DNA from: Lachnospiraceae bacterium AC2012
GTDB taxonomy: Bacteria; Bacillota; Clostridia; Lachnospirales; Lachnospiraceae
Length of the DNA stretch: 64,000 nt
Direction: 5' to 3'
NCBI GenBank assembly: GCA_000702525.1
Contig: JNIN01000001.1
Location: 1,684,501 to 1,748,500, forward strand
Shown piece by piece: positions 27,486 through 38,800 of the stretch. Made by a program: the position numbers and the translations under genes. Each line of letters begins with the position of its first letter. The first letter of the stretch is position 1. A model generated the notes under the pieces. The model saw only the letters and a program-made list of their open reading frames with translations. It was not told where the DNA came from and made no database searches.

Positions 27486-28046
27486 TTATACGTTCTTCTT
27501 AACAGAGTTGTAACCGTTAAGTAAAAGTGAACCGGCGTATTCGATCAGAGTATCCAGATCGATTTCACGACCGTTGTTGATCCAGCTTCTATAGATAGAA
27601 GTGATAGATACGCAGAATGCGCGAACAACGTAAGGATATTCTGTAATCGCATAGAAATGCTGGAAAGCTTCTGTGCTAAGAACCTTGTTTGTAATATCTT
27701 CGTAGAAGCTACGATATTCAGGATCGATCATAAGCTTACGACGGATTTCATCTCCATCTTCCATATAATGGTAGAACTTGGAAATACAGCCTGTAACATT
27801 TAAGTTTTCGGCATCTTCGTCGATGATCGCCATGATTTCTTCTACAACTTCATCTTCGATTTCCTGGATTAAGTCATCCAAAGAAGTATAGTGAAGATAG
27901 AATGTCTTACGGTTAACTTCAGCTAATTCCGTTAACTCAGTAATAGAAATTTCGGAGAAGCTCTTCTCCATAATTAAAGTGTAAAATGCCTGACGAATAG
28001 AACGCAGGGTGCGACGAACTCGCAAATCTTTGCTTGTATGTTTCAT
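27486..28046 (-). CDS. TetR/AcrR-family transcriptional regulator
   Basis: A 186-residue regulator. Residues about 8-55 form the TetR helix-turn-helix (AFYTLIMEKSFSEISITELT, then NRKTFYLHYTSLDDL); the rest is an all-helical ligand domain of the short type. Ribosome site AAGGGAAAG precedes the start, and a good promoter lies at 28115-28143. It is divergent from the MarR-ABC operon, with 371 bp between the starts, so it could control either itself or that operon; nothing in the sequence decides this. Confidence 0.87.
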   Translation of the reverse strand: MKHTSKDLRVRRTLRSIRQAFYTLIMEKSFSEISITELTELAEVNRKTFYLHYTSLDDLIQEIEDEVVEEIMAIIDEDAENLNVTGCISKFYHYMEDGDEIRRKLMIDPEYRSFYEDITNKVLSTEAFQHFYAITEYPYVVRAFCVSITSIYRSWINNGREIDLDTLIEYAGSLLLNGYNSVKKNV

Positions 28047-28114
28047 ACGACTTTCCCTTTTTTATAATAGATTTACTTAGACATATCTCCACCGAAATGC
28101 CATAAGCACAGTAC

Positions 28115-28143
28115 ATTATAATGATTTTATGTAATTTATGCAA
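28115..28143 (-). promoter_or_regulatory. Sigma-A promoter of the TetR gene
   Basis: On the minus strand TTGCAT (complement of 28138-28143), 17 bp, TATAAT (complement of 28115-28120), about 70 bp before the start. Confidence 0.75.
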
Positions 28144-28260
28144 CGATTGGGCTTTAAACGTCGTAACCCTACGGAAGTCAGTATATATGGGCGTTTGAGG
28201 CATTTTTGTGTGCATAGTGAACAAAAAAAATTAAAAATAAATGAAAAAAAATCACAATGC

Positions 28261-28330
28261 TTGAACAAAAAAGAAATGCGAGTATAATAGAAAATGTTCA
28301 TGTCCGAACAATTCGAGTACGGACAATCCG
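28261..28330 (+). promoter_or_regulatory. MarR operon promoter and palindromic operator cluster
   Basis: TTGAAC at 28261-28266, 16 bp, TATAAT at 28283-28288. Just downstream lie TGTTC-N6-GAACA (28295-28310), CGAACAATTCG (28305-28315) and CGGACAATCCG (28320-28330). The last two are related 11-bp palindromes of form CGRA-CAA-TYCG spaced 15 bp apart, and TGTCCG-N13-CGGACA (28301-28325) spans both. This placement fits autorepression by the MarR protein. The rest of the 28047-28417 gap holds the TetR promoter and AT-rich sequence only. Confidence 0.65.
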
Positions 28331-28417
28331 AAGTGGAACGAATTGCGCACAATAGAGATGAGGGCGTGTGTAATCATAGAAATGAACAATTTCATGCGTA
28401 TAAGGAAGGAGGGAATT

Positions 28418-28918
28418 ATGTCAGATTTAAAAGACAACAATGAAGAAAAAGAGCGTGCATTTCAAGAGCGTATCGGATATGCATTTGAGTACACGCGTAA
28501 GCTTCTGTTACAGAGAATGGTTGAAAAAGAGATGGAATCCGGCAAGGATCGTTTCGAGGCCAACCATGGTTGGATTATGGGTGCCATTAAGCATGGCGGT
28601 GATGAGCTCTATCAAAAAGACCTGGAGAAGAAGATGCATATGTCACGTTCGACAATGACAGGGATTCTGCAGGGATTTGAAAAGGCTGGATATATCCGAC
28701 GTGTTTCGGTAAACCATGATGCCAGACTGAAGAAGATTGTGTTGACGGAACTTGGGGAGAAGTTCTGCTCTGATTCTGTGAAGAATATTCACGAAGTTGA
28801 AAAAATGGCTACAGCGAACATTTCCGAGGAGGAAAAGGAGGCATTTTTCAAAACGCTCCGGAAAATATGCATAAACTTGGGCGACGAGAGAAACCCTGGA
28901 GAGGAGAATCTATGTTAA
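28418..28918 (+). CDS. MarR-family transcriptional regulator
   Basis: A 166-residue winged-helix regulator. The recognition region DLEKKMHMSRSTMTGILQGF and the wing segment (RRVSVNHDARLKKIVLTELG) match the MarR fold, with helices at both ends for dimerisation. The start at 28418 has an ideal GGAAGGAGGG before it; an upstream in-frame ATG at 28343 lies among the operators and is not used. It overlaps the first ABC gene by 7 bases, so it is the local regulator of the exporter, probably repressing through the palindromes at 28295-28330. Confidence 0.9.
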   Translation: MSDLKDNNEEKERAFQERIGYAFEYTRKLLLQRMVEKEMESGKDRFEANHGWIMGAIKHGGDELYQKDLEKKMHMSRSTMTGILQGFEKAGYIRRVSVNHDARLKKIVLTELGEKFCSDSVKNIHEVEKMATANISEEEKEAFFKTLRKICINLGDERNPGEENLC

Positions 28919-30672
28919 AGACAATTTTAGGACAGGTAAAACAGTACAAATTAGCTGCGATACTGACCCCCTTATTTATGTTGTTGGAAGTCGCTATGGA
29001 AATGATTATTCCCCGCATGATGGGATATATCGTTGACAATGGCGTATACGCATCCGACATGAATTACATCTTAAGAGAGGGTGCGTTGATGGTAGTGGCA
29101 GCAGGTATTGGTCTGTTTGCCGGTGTGATGGGAGGAAAGTATGGTGCTATGGCATCTGCTGGACTCGCAAGAAACTTAAGAGATGCGCAGTTTAAGAAGA
29201 TTCAGACGTATTCTTTTGGAAATATCGATAAGTATTCGTCTTCCAGTTTGATTACTCGTCTGACAACGGACGTTACAAATGTACAGAACGCATTTCAGAT
29301 GTCCCTTCGTATGGGAACAAGAGCGCCAGCCAGCCTGATTGTGGCGATGATTATGGCGGCTATTATCAGTCCGAAGCTCGCACGAATCTATCTGGTAGCA
29401 GTTATATTTCTAGCAATTATGATTATGATTCTGCTTCCTGTAGCGCGTAAGATGTTTGACCAGGTATTCAAGAAATACGATGCGTTAAATGAATCCGTAC
29501 AGGAAAATGTTACGAATGTACGAGTTGTAAAGGCGTATGTAAGAGAACAGAACGAGAAGGATAAGTTCAAATTTGCATCCGGTAACATTTACAATATGTT
29601 CATTCGAATTGAGCGAATCATGGCAGCTGTTATGCCAATTATGATGGGAACGGTTTACACTTGTATTCTTCTGATCAGTTGGAATGGTGCAAAAGAGATT
29701 ATCTATGGTGATATGACAACCGGTGATTTGATGTCTATGCTGACTTACTGTATGAACATCCTGATGAGTCTGATGATGCTTGCGATGGTATTCATTATGA
29801 TTACGATGTCCGTAGCAAGTATGCAGCGTATCACGGAAGTGCTTACAGAAGAGCCAAGTATCAAGAATCCTGAAAATCCGGTAATGGAAGTAAAGGATGG
29901 TTCGATTGATTTCGAGCATATGAGCTTTGCCTATGGAGAAGCGAAGAATGAAGACAGCTACGTATTAAATGATATCAATCTTCATATTAACTCTGGGGAA
30001 ACCATTGGTATCCTCGGTGGAACCGGTTCTTCCAAGACATCTCTGGTCAATCTGATTTCCAGACTTTATGATGTCAGCCGCGGAAGTATCAAGGTTGGCG
30101 GTGTGGATGTAAGAGAATATGACGTGAAAACATTGCGAGATGAGGTATCGGTAGTACTTCAGAAGAATGTATTGTTCTCAGGAACCATCTTTGAAAACCT
30201 CCGTTGGGGCGATAAGAATGCGACCGATGAAGAAGTGCATCACGCAGCAAAACTTGCTTGTGCAGACGAATTCATTGATCGTTTCCCTGATGGATATAAC
30301 ACTTATATTGAGCAGGGTGGAACGAATGTGTCCGGTGGACAGCGTCAGAGACTCTGTATCGCAAGAGCACTTTTGAAGAAGCCGAAGATCCTGATTCTCG
30401 ATGATAGTACATCTGCAGTAGATACGGCGACAGATGCGAAGATTCGTAAGGCATTCCGAGAAGAGATCCCGGGTACGACCAAGCTGATTATCGCACAGCG
30501 TATCTCTTCTGTGCAGGATGCGGATCGCATTATCGTATTAGATGATGGACGAATCAACGGATTCGGAACACATGAAGAATTGCTCGCAAATAACGAGATT
30601 TACAGAGATGTCTATGAATCTCAAACAGGCGGCGGTAGTGGAGATTTTGATGAGAAAGGAGATGAGGAATAA
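28912..30672 (+). CDS. Heterodimeric ABC exporter subunit with degenerate ATP site
   Basis: A 586-residue half-transporter: six membrane helices (about 15-320) and a nucleotide-binding domain (about 345-580). Walker A reads GGTGSSKTS, lacking the last Gly of the usual G-x-G-K; the Walker B is followed by Asp instead of the catalytic Glu (LILDDSTS), while the signature motif VSGGQ is canonical. This is the pattern of the non-hydrolysing side in heterodimeric multidrug exporters such as BmrCD. Start at 28912 follows GAGAGGAG inside the end of marR. A related subunit follows with a 1-base overlap. Confidence 0.9.
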   Translation: MLKTILGQVKQYKLAAILTPLFMLLEVAMEMIIPRMMGYIVDNGVYASDMNYILREGALMVVAAGIGLFAGVMGGKYGAMASAGLARNLRDAQFKKIQTYSFGNIDKYSSSSLITRLTTDVTNVQNAFQMSLRMGTRAPASLIVAMIMAAIISPKLARIYLVAVIFLAIMIMILLPVARKMFDQVFKKYDALNESVQENVTNVRVVKAYVREQNEKDKFKFASGNIYNMFIRIERIMAAVMPIMMGTVYTCILLISWNGAKEIIYGDMTTGDLMSMLTYCMNILMSLMMLAMVFIMITMSVASMQRITEVLTEEPSIKNPENPVMEVKDGSIDFEHMSFAYGEAKNEDSYVLNDINLHINSGETIGILGGTGSSKTSLVNLISRLYDVSRGSIKVGGVDVREYDVKTLRDEVSVVLQKNVLFSGTIFENLRWGDKNATDEEVHHAAKLACADEFIDRFPDGYNTYIEQGGTNVSGGQRQRLCIARALLKKPKILILDDSTSAVDTATDAKIRKAFREEIPGTTKLIIAQRISSVQDADRIIVLDDGRINGFGTHEELLANNEIYRDVYESQTGGGSGDFDEKGDEE

Positions 30673-32573
30673 TGCCTAGACCAAAAGCAGGAAAGAAGTT
30701 TTCCAAAGAGGATTTTCGTGCGAATCAGGATACGATGAAGCGTTTGTTCGCATTACTCTTCAAAACCTATCCATTCCACTTTATCGGTATGCTGATCTGT
30801 ATCATCATCAGCGTATTTGCCAATGTACAGGGAACGATGTTCCTTCGTCCATTGATTAATGACTATGTACAGCCAATGTTAGATAGCGGAAGCACAGATT
30901 TTGCACCACTGTTACAGGCAATCCTCAAAGTTGCATGTTTCTATGCCATCGGTGTGATTGCATCCTTTGTGCAGGCTTTAATCATGGCCTACGCGACACA
31001 GGGAATGCTGATGAAACTCCGTAATCAGCTGTTTGAACATATGGAAGTTCTGCCAATTCGTTACTTCGATACGCATGCGCATGGCGATATCATGTCGATC
31101 TATACGAATGATATCGATACGCTTCGTCAGATGATTTCACAGAGTATTCCACAGATGATTAACAGTACGCTCACCATCATCATGGTAGTCATTTCCATGT
31201 TTATCCTGAGTGTGCCACTTACCATCCTTACCCTTTGCATGGTTGCGCTTATGATGGTTGTCACCGGTAAGCTGGCAACACAGTCTGGTAAGTACTTCGT
31301 GAAGCAGCAGAATGACCTCGGTACGGTAAATGGTAATATCGAGGAAATGATGAATGGCCAGAAGGTTGTAAAGGTCTTCAATCATGAAGAAGAGAGCATT
31401 GCGAAGTTCGAAGAATTAAATGATAAATTGTATGATAGTGCTTACAATGCGAATAAGTTTGCCAATATTATGATGCCGGTAAATGCACAGATTGGAAATA
31501 TCAGCTATGTATTGTCAGCCGTAGTGGGTGGTGCATTAGCGCTTACTGGATTTGGCGGATTTACGGTTGGTGGACTTGCCAGTTTCCTGACATTTAATAA
31601 GCAGTTTAATATGCCAATTAGCCAGGTTTCCCAGCAGTTAAACTTCGTCATCATGGCGATGGCCGGTGCAAAGCGTATCTTCGCACTGTTAGATGAAGAG
31701 CCGGAAGCGGATGATGGCTATGTAACGCTTGTCAATGCGAAGGAAGAAAACGGTCAGTTAGTAGAAGTGGCAGAGCATACGGGAACATGGGCATGGAAAC
31801 ATTTCCACCAGGCAGATGGAACGACAACGTACCAGAAGCTGGAGGGTGAAGTGCAGTTTGCGGATGTTGACTTTGGTTATAATCCGGATAAGGTGGTGCT
31901 TCACAATATCGAGATGTATGCAGAACCTGGTCAGAAGATTGCCTTTGTAGGTGCAACAGGTGCCGGAAAGACAACGATTACAAACCTGATCAACCGTTTC
32001 TACGATGTAGAAGATGGACGTATTCGTTATGATGGAATCAATATCAATAAGATCAAGAAGGCGGACCTTCGTAGATCGCTGGGTATCGTACTGCAGGATA
32101 CACACCTCTTTACCGGTACGGTAGAAGAGAATATTAAGTACGGTAAGCTGGATGCGACACATGAAGAGGTAGTGGCAGCTGCGAAGCTTGCAAATGCGGA
32201 TACCTTTATCCGTCATCTCCCACAGGGCTATGATACGGTGCTTACAGGGGATGGCGCAAACCTGTCACAGGGACAGAGACAGCTTCTTGCGATTGCCCGT
32301 GCTGCGATTGCAGATCCTCCGGTATTGATTCTCGACGAGGCGACAAGTTCTATCGATACACGTACAGAGAAGATTGTACAGGATGGTATGGATAAGCTTA
32401 TGAGCGGACGAACCACCTTCGTTATCGCGCATCGACTTTCGACGATTCGAAATGCAGACTGCATCATGGTATTGGATCAGGGCCGCATTATTGAACGCGG
32501 AAATCATGAAGAATTGATTAAGGAAGGCGGCAAATATTACCAGCTTTATACCGGTAAAATTGTGAACGCATAA
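30672..32573 (+). CDS. Heterodimeric ABC exporter subunit with catalytic ATP site
   Basis: A 633-residue half-transporter, partner of the preceding gene. The membrane part spans about 25-330. A roughly 45-residue insertion (about 350-395) separates it from the nucleotide-binding domain, which has canonical Walker A GATGAGKTT and Walker B with Glu (LILDEATSS); its signature motif is the variant LSQGQ. The two subunits thus have complementary defects, as expected when one composite site does the hydrolysis. With an upstream MarR regulator, export of a drug or toxic metabolite is likely. Confidence 0.9.
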   Translation: MPRPKAGKKFSKEDFRANQDTMKRLFALLFKTYPFHFIGMLICIIISVFANVQGTMFLRPLINDYVQPMLDSGSTDFAPLLQAILKVACFYAIGVIASFVQALIMAYATQGMLMKLRNQLFEHMEVLPIRYFDTHAHGDIMSIYTNDIDTLRQMISQSIPQMINSTLTIIMVVISMFILSVPLTILTLCMVALMMVVTGKLATQSGKYFVKQQNDLGTVNGNIEEMMNGQKVVKVFNHEEESIAKFEELNDKLYDSAYNANKFANIMMPVNAQIGNISYVLSAVVGGALALTGFGGFTVGGLASFLTFNKQFNMPISQVSQQLNFVIMAMAGAKRIFALLDEEPEADDGYVTLVNAKEENGQLVEVAEHTGTWAWKHFHQADGTTTYQKLEGEVQFADVDFGYNPDKVVLHNIEMYAEPGQKIAFVGATGAGKTTITNLINRFYDVEDGRIRYDGININKIKKADLRRSLGIVLQDTHLFTGTVEENIKYGKLDATHEEVVAAAKLANADTFIRHLPQGYDTVLTGDGANLSQGQRQLLAIARAAIADPPVLILDEATSSIDTRTEKIVQDGMDKLMSGRTTFVIAHRLSTIRNADCIMVLDQGRIIERGNHEELIKEGGKYYQLYTGKIVNA

Positions 32574-32590
32574 GAATAAAAAACAGTGAA

Positions 32591-32630
32591 AAAGATGGAG
32601 TGGACGCATGTGTCCGGTCCATCTTTTTTT
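32591..32630 (+). terminator. Terminator of the MarR-ABC operon
   Basis: AAAGATGGA (32591-32599) pairs with TCCATCTTT (32618-32626) with an inner GGAC/GTCC stem, followed by a run of seven Ts. A second hairpin without T run, CGGAAATG-TTG-CATTTCCG, lies at 32636-32654 in the space before the giant gene. Confidence 0.85.
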
Positions 32631-32735
32631 ATGTCCGGAAATGTTGCATTTCCGCGACCGGAGACATTTCATTAATAAATTATTAAAACATGGTTCAACT
32701 GTGATAAAAAAGTGCAAAAATCTGCTAAAATGGTA

Positions 32736-32763
32736 TAAAGATTTCGAGGGAAACGTCCGAAAT
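32736..32763 (+). promoter_or_regulatory. Sigma-28-like promoter of the giant repeat protein
   Basis: TAAA at 32736-32739, 16 bp, TCCGAAAT at 32756-32763, then AC. It shares TAAAG at the -35 and CGAAATAC at the -10, with the same spacing, with the promoter at 18224. An overlapping sigma-A alternative exists: the extended -10 TGCTAAAAT ending at about 32731. Confidence 0.5.
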
Positions 32764-32815
32764 ACATTTCGAGAAAATATATCTATGCATTTGTTTACGG
32801 AAAGGGGCATTTTGC

Positions 32816-35800
32816 ATGAGAGAAAGCAAGATGGGTTTTGAATCAAATATGAGAAAATACATGCGAAAAAATGGAGGCAAGCGATTAAAACAATGCGTGT
32901 CTCTTATTTTGGTGTTTGCATTACTATTTACAATGTGGGCGCCGGACTTAAGCGTATATGCGGATTATAACCAGACGACGCTAAGCGGTGAAATGTATGA
33001 TGTGTCATCCGGTGCGCAGATTGGTATTTCTGCGATGTCGACGGCAAGCGCATATGAGTCGATTGATACCGCATACTTTACAGTACAGGGAGATTATGCA
33101 GATACGGTGACATATACAGCAAGTTTGTATATTAACAATACGGATACGTCTTCCGGTTCTGCGACAAGCGGTGTACACGTAACGACAGTAGGCGGATCGG
33201 CAGATCTTCAGCCGGGTCGAGATAATCGTAAGGAGATAGCAGTCGACCTGACACAGAACGGGAAGTTTTATGTGGCAGCTGGTGAGTGCTATTCCGTAGT
33301 CATCCACATTTCATTTAATGCGAATGATGAACTGACTATTTTTGGATACAACTCCAGCAGCAATGTCGTAGGACTTTTGGATGATTCCGGTTCCGGATTT
33401 GATGCATCTGAGAACTTTGTTAGAACGACGACTACTTCTGCAAACAGCGTAGATGATACAGATATTACTTTGACAGCGGATAAGACAGTACTGGCAACTG
33501 GGGAAGCTACTAATTTTACAGCAACCCTTTCTCCAGCTTATTTAAGACCAATTGATTATAGTGTTTCCGGTGATGGAAGCGTGCTTGATATCGATACATC
33601 TGCAGGAATTGTGACGGCAGGTGCATCTTCCGGTTCAGAGACGGTAACAGCTACGGTTGGTAGCAAGACCTCATCGGTAACGTTTTATGTTGTGGAAGCA
33701 TCGATGTCTTCTACGAATTATCAGTTTACAGGTTCGGAAGTTCAGCCGGATAGCAATATCACGGTGAAATGTGGTTCAACTACATTGGTACAGGGCACAG
33801 ATTATGACATAACCTATTCCGATAATGTAAATCCTGGTACGGCAACAGCGAAGATTACAGGTAAGGGAACTTACAGTGGATATGAAAAGAATCTGAGCTT
33901 TACGATTAATTCCATCAGCATTACAGGAAATATTGCGGTGAATGCAGCGACGATTGATACTGCAACATCGACAGTAAGTGCGGCGACAATCGTTTATACA
34001 AATCCAGACAATGCAAGCGATACGAAGACATTGGAAAAGGATGTGGATTATACCGTAACAGCGGTTCAGCAGAGTGCGGCATCGGATGGCATCACATATA
34101 AGCTGACAGTCAATGGTATTGGCGGATATACAGGTTCACAGAATCTTACTTATAAAGTTGCTCCAAGCAGCAGCACACCGGTAGATATCGGCGCAATGTA
34201 TACTGCAAAATTATCGTCTCAAACCTATTATGCTTATACAAAGACAGCGATCAAACCAAGTAAAGACGACATTGCCTTCTATTATAAAGGTACAGATACA
34301 GCGGTTTCTTCGCTCACAACAGCGATTAGGGGAACTTCTGGTGCTGGATCGGCAGACGTACTCGTTTCCTATGGCGAGAATATTAATGCAGGTACGGGCA
34401 CGATTACACTGACGGGACAGGGCAGATATACAGGCGAAATTACAATTGAATTTACGATTGTTGAGAATGTTATTTCAGATTCCGTTGCTTCAGATGAGGG
34501 AACCATCGGTCATGTAGCAATCTTTATTGATGGTGAAGAATATGATGCGAACAATCAGAAGAATTACGTTCATGATGGATTTGAAAAGAAGCCAAATATC
34601 ACAGCACAGGTATGGAATGGTTCCGAATATGTGGATATGCAGGCAGGAACAGATTTCGGTGTAGAATATCGAAATAACATCGATATCGGACAGGCCACCA
34701 TCGCGGTAAATGGTCTGGGAAGCTTCTCCGGAACCTACAATGTGAACTTCAATATCATTGGCGATTTGGCAAATGATTCCAAGATTACATTTAAGGATAG
34801 CTCCTATGTGAATCCAGTAGCTGGTAAAGCAGCTTCTACTTATACAGAGACATTTGATGGAACGGCACATACGGGTGTGATTTCAGCGGTTCAGGTTGGT
34901 TCTAAGAAATTGACAAAGACATCCGAAGGAAGTACCGCAGATGGTTATTATTTGACTTATACAAATAATGTGAATGCGGGAACAGCGACGGTTCGTGTCA
35001 ATGGTACTGGTATATATGCAGGAATGACAGTTGATGTCACATTCAACATTTCTGCAAGACCACTTTCGTCTACCACAGACAGTATCAATATCACGGATGC
35101 AGATACGGCGTATTTCTATAATGGTGCCGAAGTAAAACCTACCTATACGGTAGTTGCAACGTTATCCGCTGAGACAACGCTGGTAGAATCGCAGGATTAT
35201 ACAGCATCCTTTAGCAATAATGTCGATGCGGGAACAGCAACCATGACGATTGAAGGTAAGGGAAATTATAGCGGAACGTTAAGCGCGACCTACACGATCA
35301 ACAAGCTTGATATTTCCAAGGCTACCGTTACCTATACAGATAGCTATGTATACACGGGTTCTGCAATCACACTTTCCGATCTTGCGATTACATACAATGG
35401 CGTGACAATCGATAGCAGTAACTATACGGTTAGTTATACGAATAACACACAGGTTGGTAGCAAGACAGATGCCAATCCTCCTACTGCAACCATTACTGGT
35501 AAGGGCGATTTAACAGGCGAGTATATAGCAACCTTTACGATTTCTTCACAGACATTAAACGGGCTGAAGATCACAGCCGGTGGTGTGGAGACGACGAATT
35601 ACGGAGATGGCGGTTCTAAGAGAACAACGACATATTCCGAAACGTATGATGGAAAAGCACATAGACCTACCATCGCTGTTTGGAACAGTACCGGTTCAAA
35701 GCAACTGACAAAGGGTACGGATTATAGCGTAACTTATACAAACAATACGAATGCAGGGGCTGTGTTTAATGCAGACGGAAGTCTGAATGCAAGCGCTCCA

Positions 35801-38800
35801 TATGCAATCATTACCGGTAAGAAGAACTATGCCGGTTCTATCGTTTATGTGTACTTTACTATTAATCCAAGACCGATCACAGCTTCTGCGATTACGGTTA
35901 CGGATAACATCCAGATTGATGCGACAGATTTGACATCCGAGGATGCGACAGCCATGACGGATGGCGGCAAGTACATCCCTACAGAAAAGGCGATGACACT
36001 TACGGATACAGGCGTTATGTCGGCTGATTCGGAAGATACCGTACTGGAGCGCGGCGTAGATTATACGGTAGTCGCTGGTACAGGCGGTGCAACAGCCGGT
36101 ACAGAGAATACGGTAGTGGTTTCCGGTGCTGGAAACTATACAGGGTCTAGAGAAGTAAGCTATGCCATTGGTAAGGATATCGGAAGTTCCACAGTTTCTC
36201 TCTTGAAACCATCGAACGGAACGAAGTTTACTGCACTTACAAGTTCTGGACTTTATGACATTAGTTATTTAGGAAATGTTCGCCCTGGTGTGAGCATTAC
36301 CTATCAGTCAGATAGTGATTTGGCTTCTTATGTGGAAAATGATACGACGGGCAAGTTTGAACAGAAGACGGCATCCGATATCAGCCTGTCCTTTGATAGT
36401 GCGAAGGGCTCTCTGGATGGAGCAGGTGATTATGCAGCCGGTTCAACGGTCTACATGACAGCAACAGCGGATGCAAGTAAGCTGGCATATTACGGAAGTG
36501 TAACGGTTGGTTACTATATCGATACACTTTCTATTGAAGATGCAAGCGTATCATTGACAACCTTCGGTGAAGCGAGCGGATTCTCTGTGGATTCGTCTGA
36601 TGCTAAGACATTCCACATTACCTACAACGGCAAAGACAATACGCCGGTAGTAGCTACGGATGTTTCCGCATGTACATTCGAAGTGGTATCTTCTCTTGGT
36701 GGCGACTTAACATCTGCAGATTATAGAATCACAAGCAGTGGCGTCATTAAGAATGCAGGAACCTATACGATTACACTGACCGGTAAGAAGAGTTATACCG
36801 GAAGTATTACATTAACCATTATTGTAGATAAGGCAAACCTTGGTAGTGCGGATGTTGTGAACTATACATCGATTCCGCAGTCTGCACTGGAAGATGGAAC
36901 ACTGAAGAATCAGGTGACATCGGCAGCATCTAGCAAGCGATTTGTATTTACACAGCCGGATACCGTAATTTATACCGGAAGTCCGGTGACATTCCAGCTC
37001 TATGTTTGGGATACGGCGATTGCAGACGAGACTTCGGATGCAGGTTATTATCTGTTAAAGACAGGAAATGATAACCTGACATGGTCAACATCGGCAACAG
37101 ATACCGCTGGAACAAGTCCATTTACAACGGTTACCAATCCGGGAACGAAGCAGACGTACCTCGTTGCAAAGGCCGATAGTAACTATACGGGTTACATCCC
37201 GATTACGGTTGTAGTGGAACAGCGTGTTTTAAGCTCCGATACCATTACATTGAATCCATCCAAGGTTTCTGACCAGTTATACGATGGAACAGCGAAGACT
37301 CCACTGGATACGATGAATGTTATCTATACCAATCCAGAGGATAAGACGCAGCATGTAACATTAACCCAGGGAACCGATTACAATGTAACGTATACACCGA
37401 ATGTGGATCCGGGACTGGTAACGGTTACCATCTCCGCAGTTCCAGGAAATGAATACTATTCCGGAACGTATACAACGACCTTTGGTATTTATGGAGATTT
37501 ATCGACAAGCTACTATACAAAGACTCTGACGACAACAACGACAGGATCGGATGGAAATACAACAAATCTTACTTATAACCTGGATTCCAATGGTAAGATT
37601 GAGAACTTTAAGAGTCTGATTACAAATAAGATTAGTGTTACGGACGACAAGGGCAATGCGCTGACAGCCGGAACGGATTATACAATCACGGTAGAAGATT
37701 CCTATGGTAATACGGCGACATCGACAAATGGAACAACCGTAACATATGAAACAAGTGAATCTGGAAGCGTTCAGGGACTGCGAGGCGGCGAAGCAGCCGT
37801 TTATATCACGGGTGTAAACAGTAAGTATTACACAGGAACGGTACAGATTGGTACGATTACACTTACGGCAGATTTGAGCCAGGCAACGGTAGACCTCTCT
37901 AAGAATGTTTACTACTATACGGGTTCTAATATCACTGTAAATCCGAGTGTAAAGCTTAATGGAGTTACGCTTCAACAAGGCAAGGATTATAAGATTGTAT
38001 ACGATAGCGTATCCGAAGATGGTGTTGTAGATGTAGGAAAGCATAGCATCACTATCGAGGCTTTGGAATCTTCCGCAAGCTTTACGGGACAGATTACCAA
38101 GGACAATATCTTTACAGTGAAATACAACTTGAATGATGCCGAGATGACACTGACGCCTTCTGAGTTTGTATACGATGGAACAGACAAGGGTGAGAGCTCC
38201 GGTAAGGTAAATGTTGCTGTGACCGTTGGCGGTAAGAAGCTGACAGCAGGCGATGATTATATTCTTCAATATCCGGATTCGGATTATACAAGTGCCGGAC
38301 AGAAGACGATTGTCGCAAAGAGTACGGATGCGACACCATACAGTGCCGGAAGCAAGAGCGCGACATTTACGATTGGTAAGGTAAATATCGAAAATGCCAT
38401 CGTAACGCTGGATAAGGCAAATGATACTTACACCTATACAGGTCTTGGTATCACACCGCAGGTTTCTGTCACATTAACAAGTGGAACAACACTTACGGAA
38501 GGTACAGACTTTAAGGTTGACCAGTATATCAATAATGTCAATGTTGCCGGCAAGGATAGTGGCTTAAATACACCAACCGTAGTAATTACGGGTATTGGAA
38601 ACTATGCCGGTACGATTCGAAAGACATTTACCATTACGCAGGCAGATATCTCGAATGAAGATTATGTTATCGCAAATATCGATGACAATGTCGATTTCGC
38701 AGGTATTGGAAATGCGGTAAAACCAAATTACTCATTGACAAATAAAGCAACGGGTAAGGTTCTGGTAGAGGGCGAAGATTATACTGTATCAAATCCAAGC

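Noticed and set aside
32636-32667. Hairpin before the giant gene as a riboswitch
   Set aside because: A perfect 8-bp hairpin exists, but it lies upstream of the predicted transcription start and no known riboswitch motif matches.
37499-38269. 256-residue open frame on the minus strand inside the giant repeat gene
   Set aside because: Shadow of repetitive Thr-rich coding sequence; several similar reverse frames occur across the same gene.
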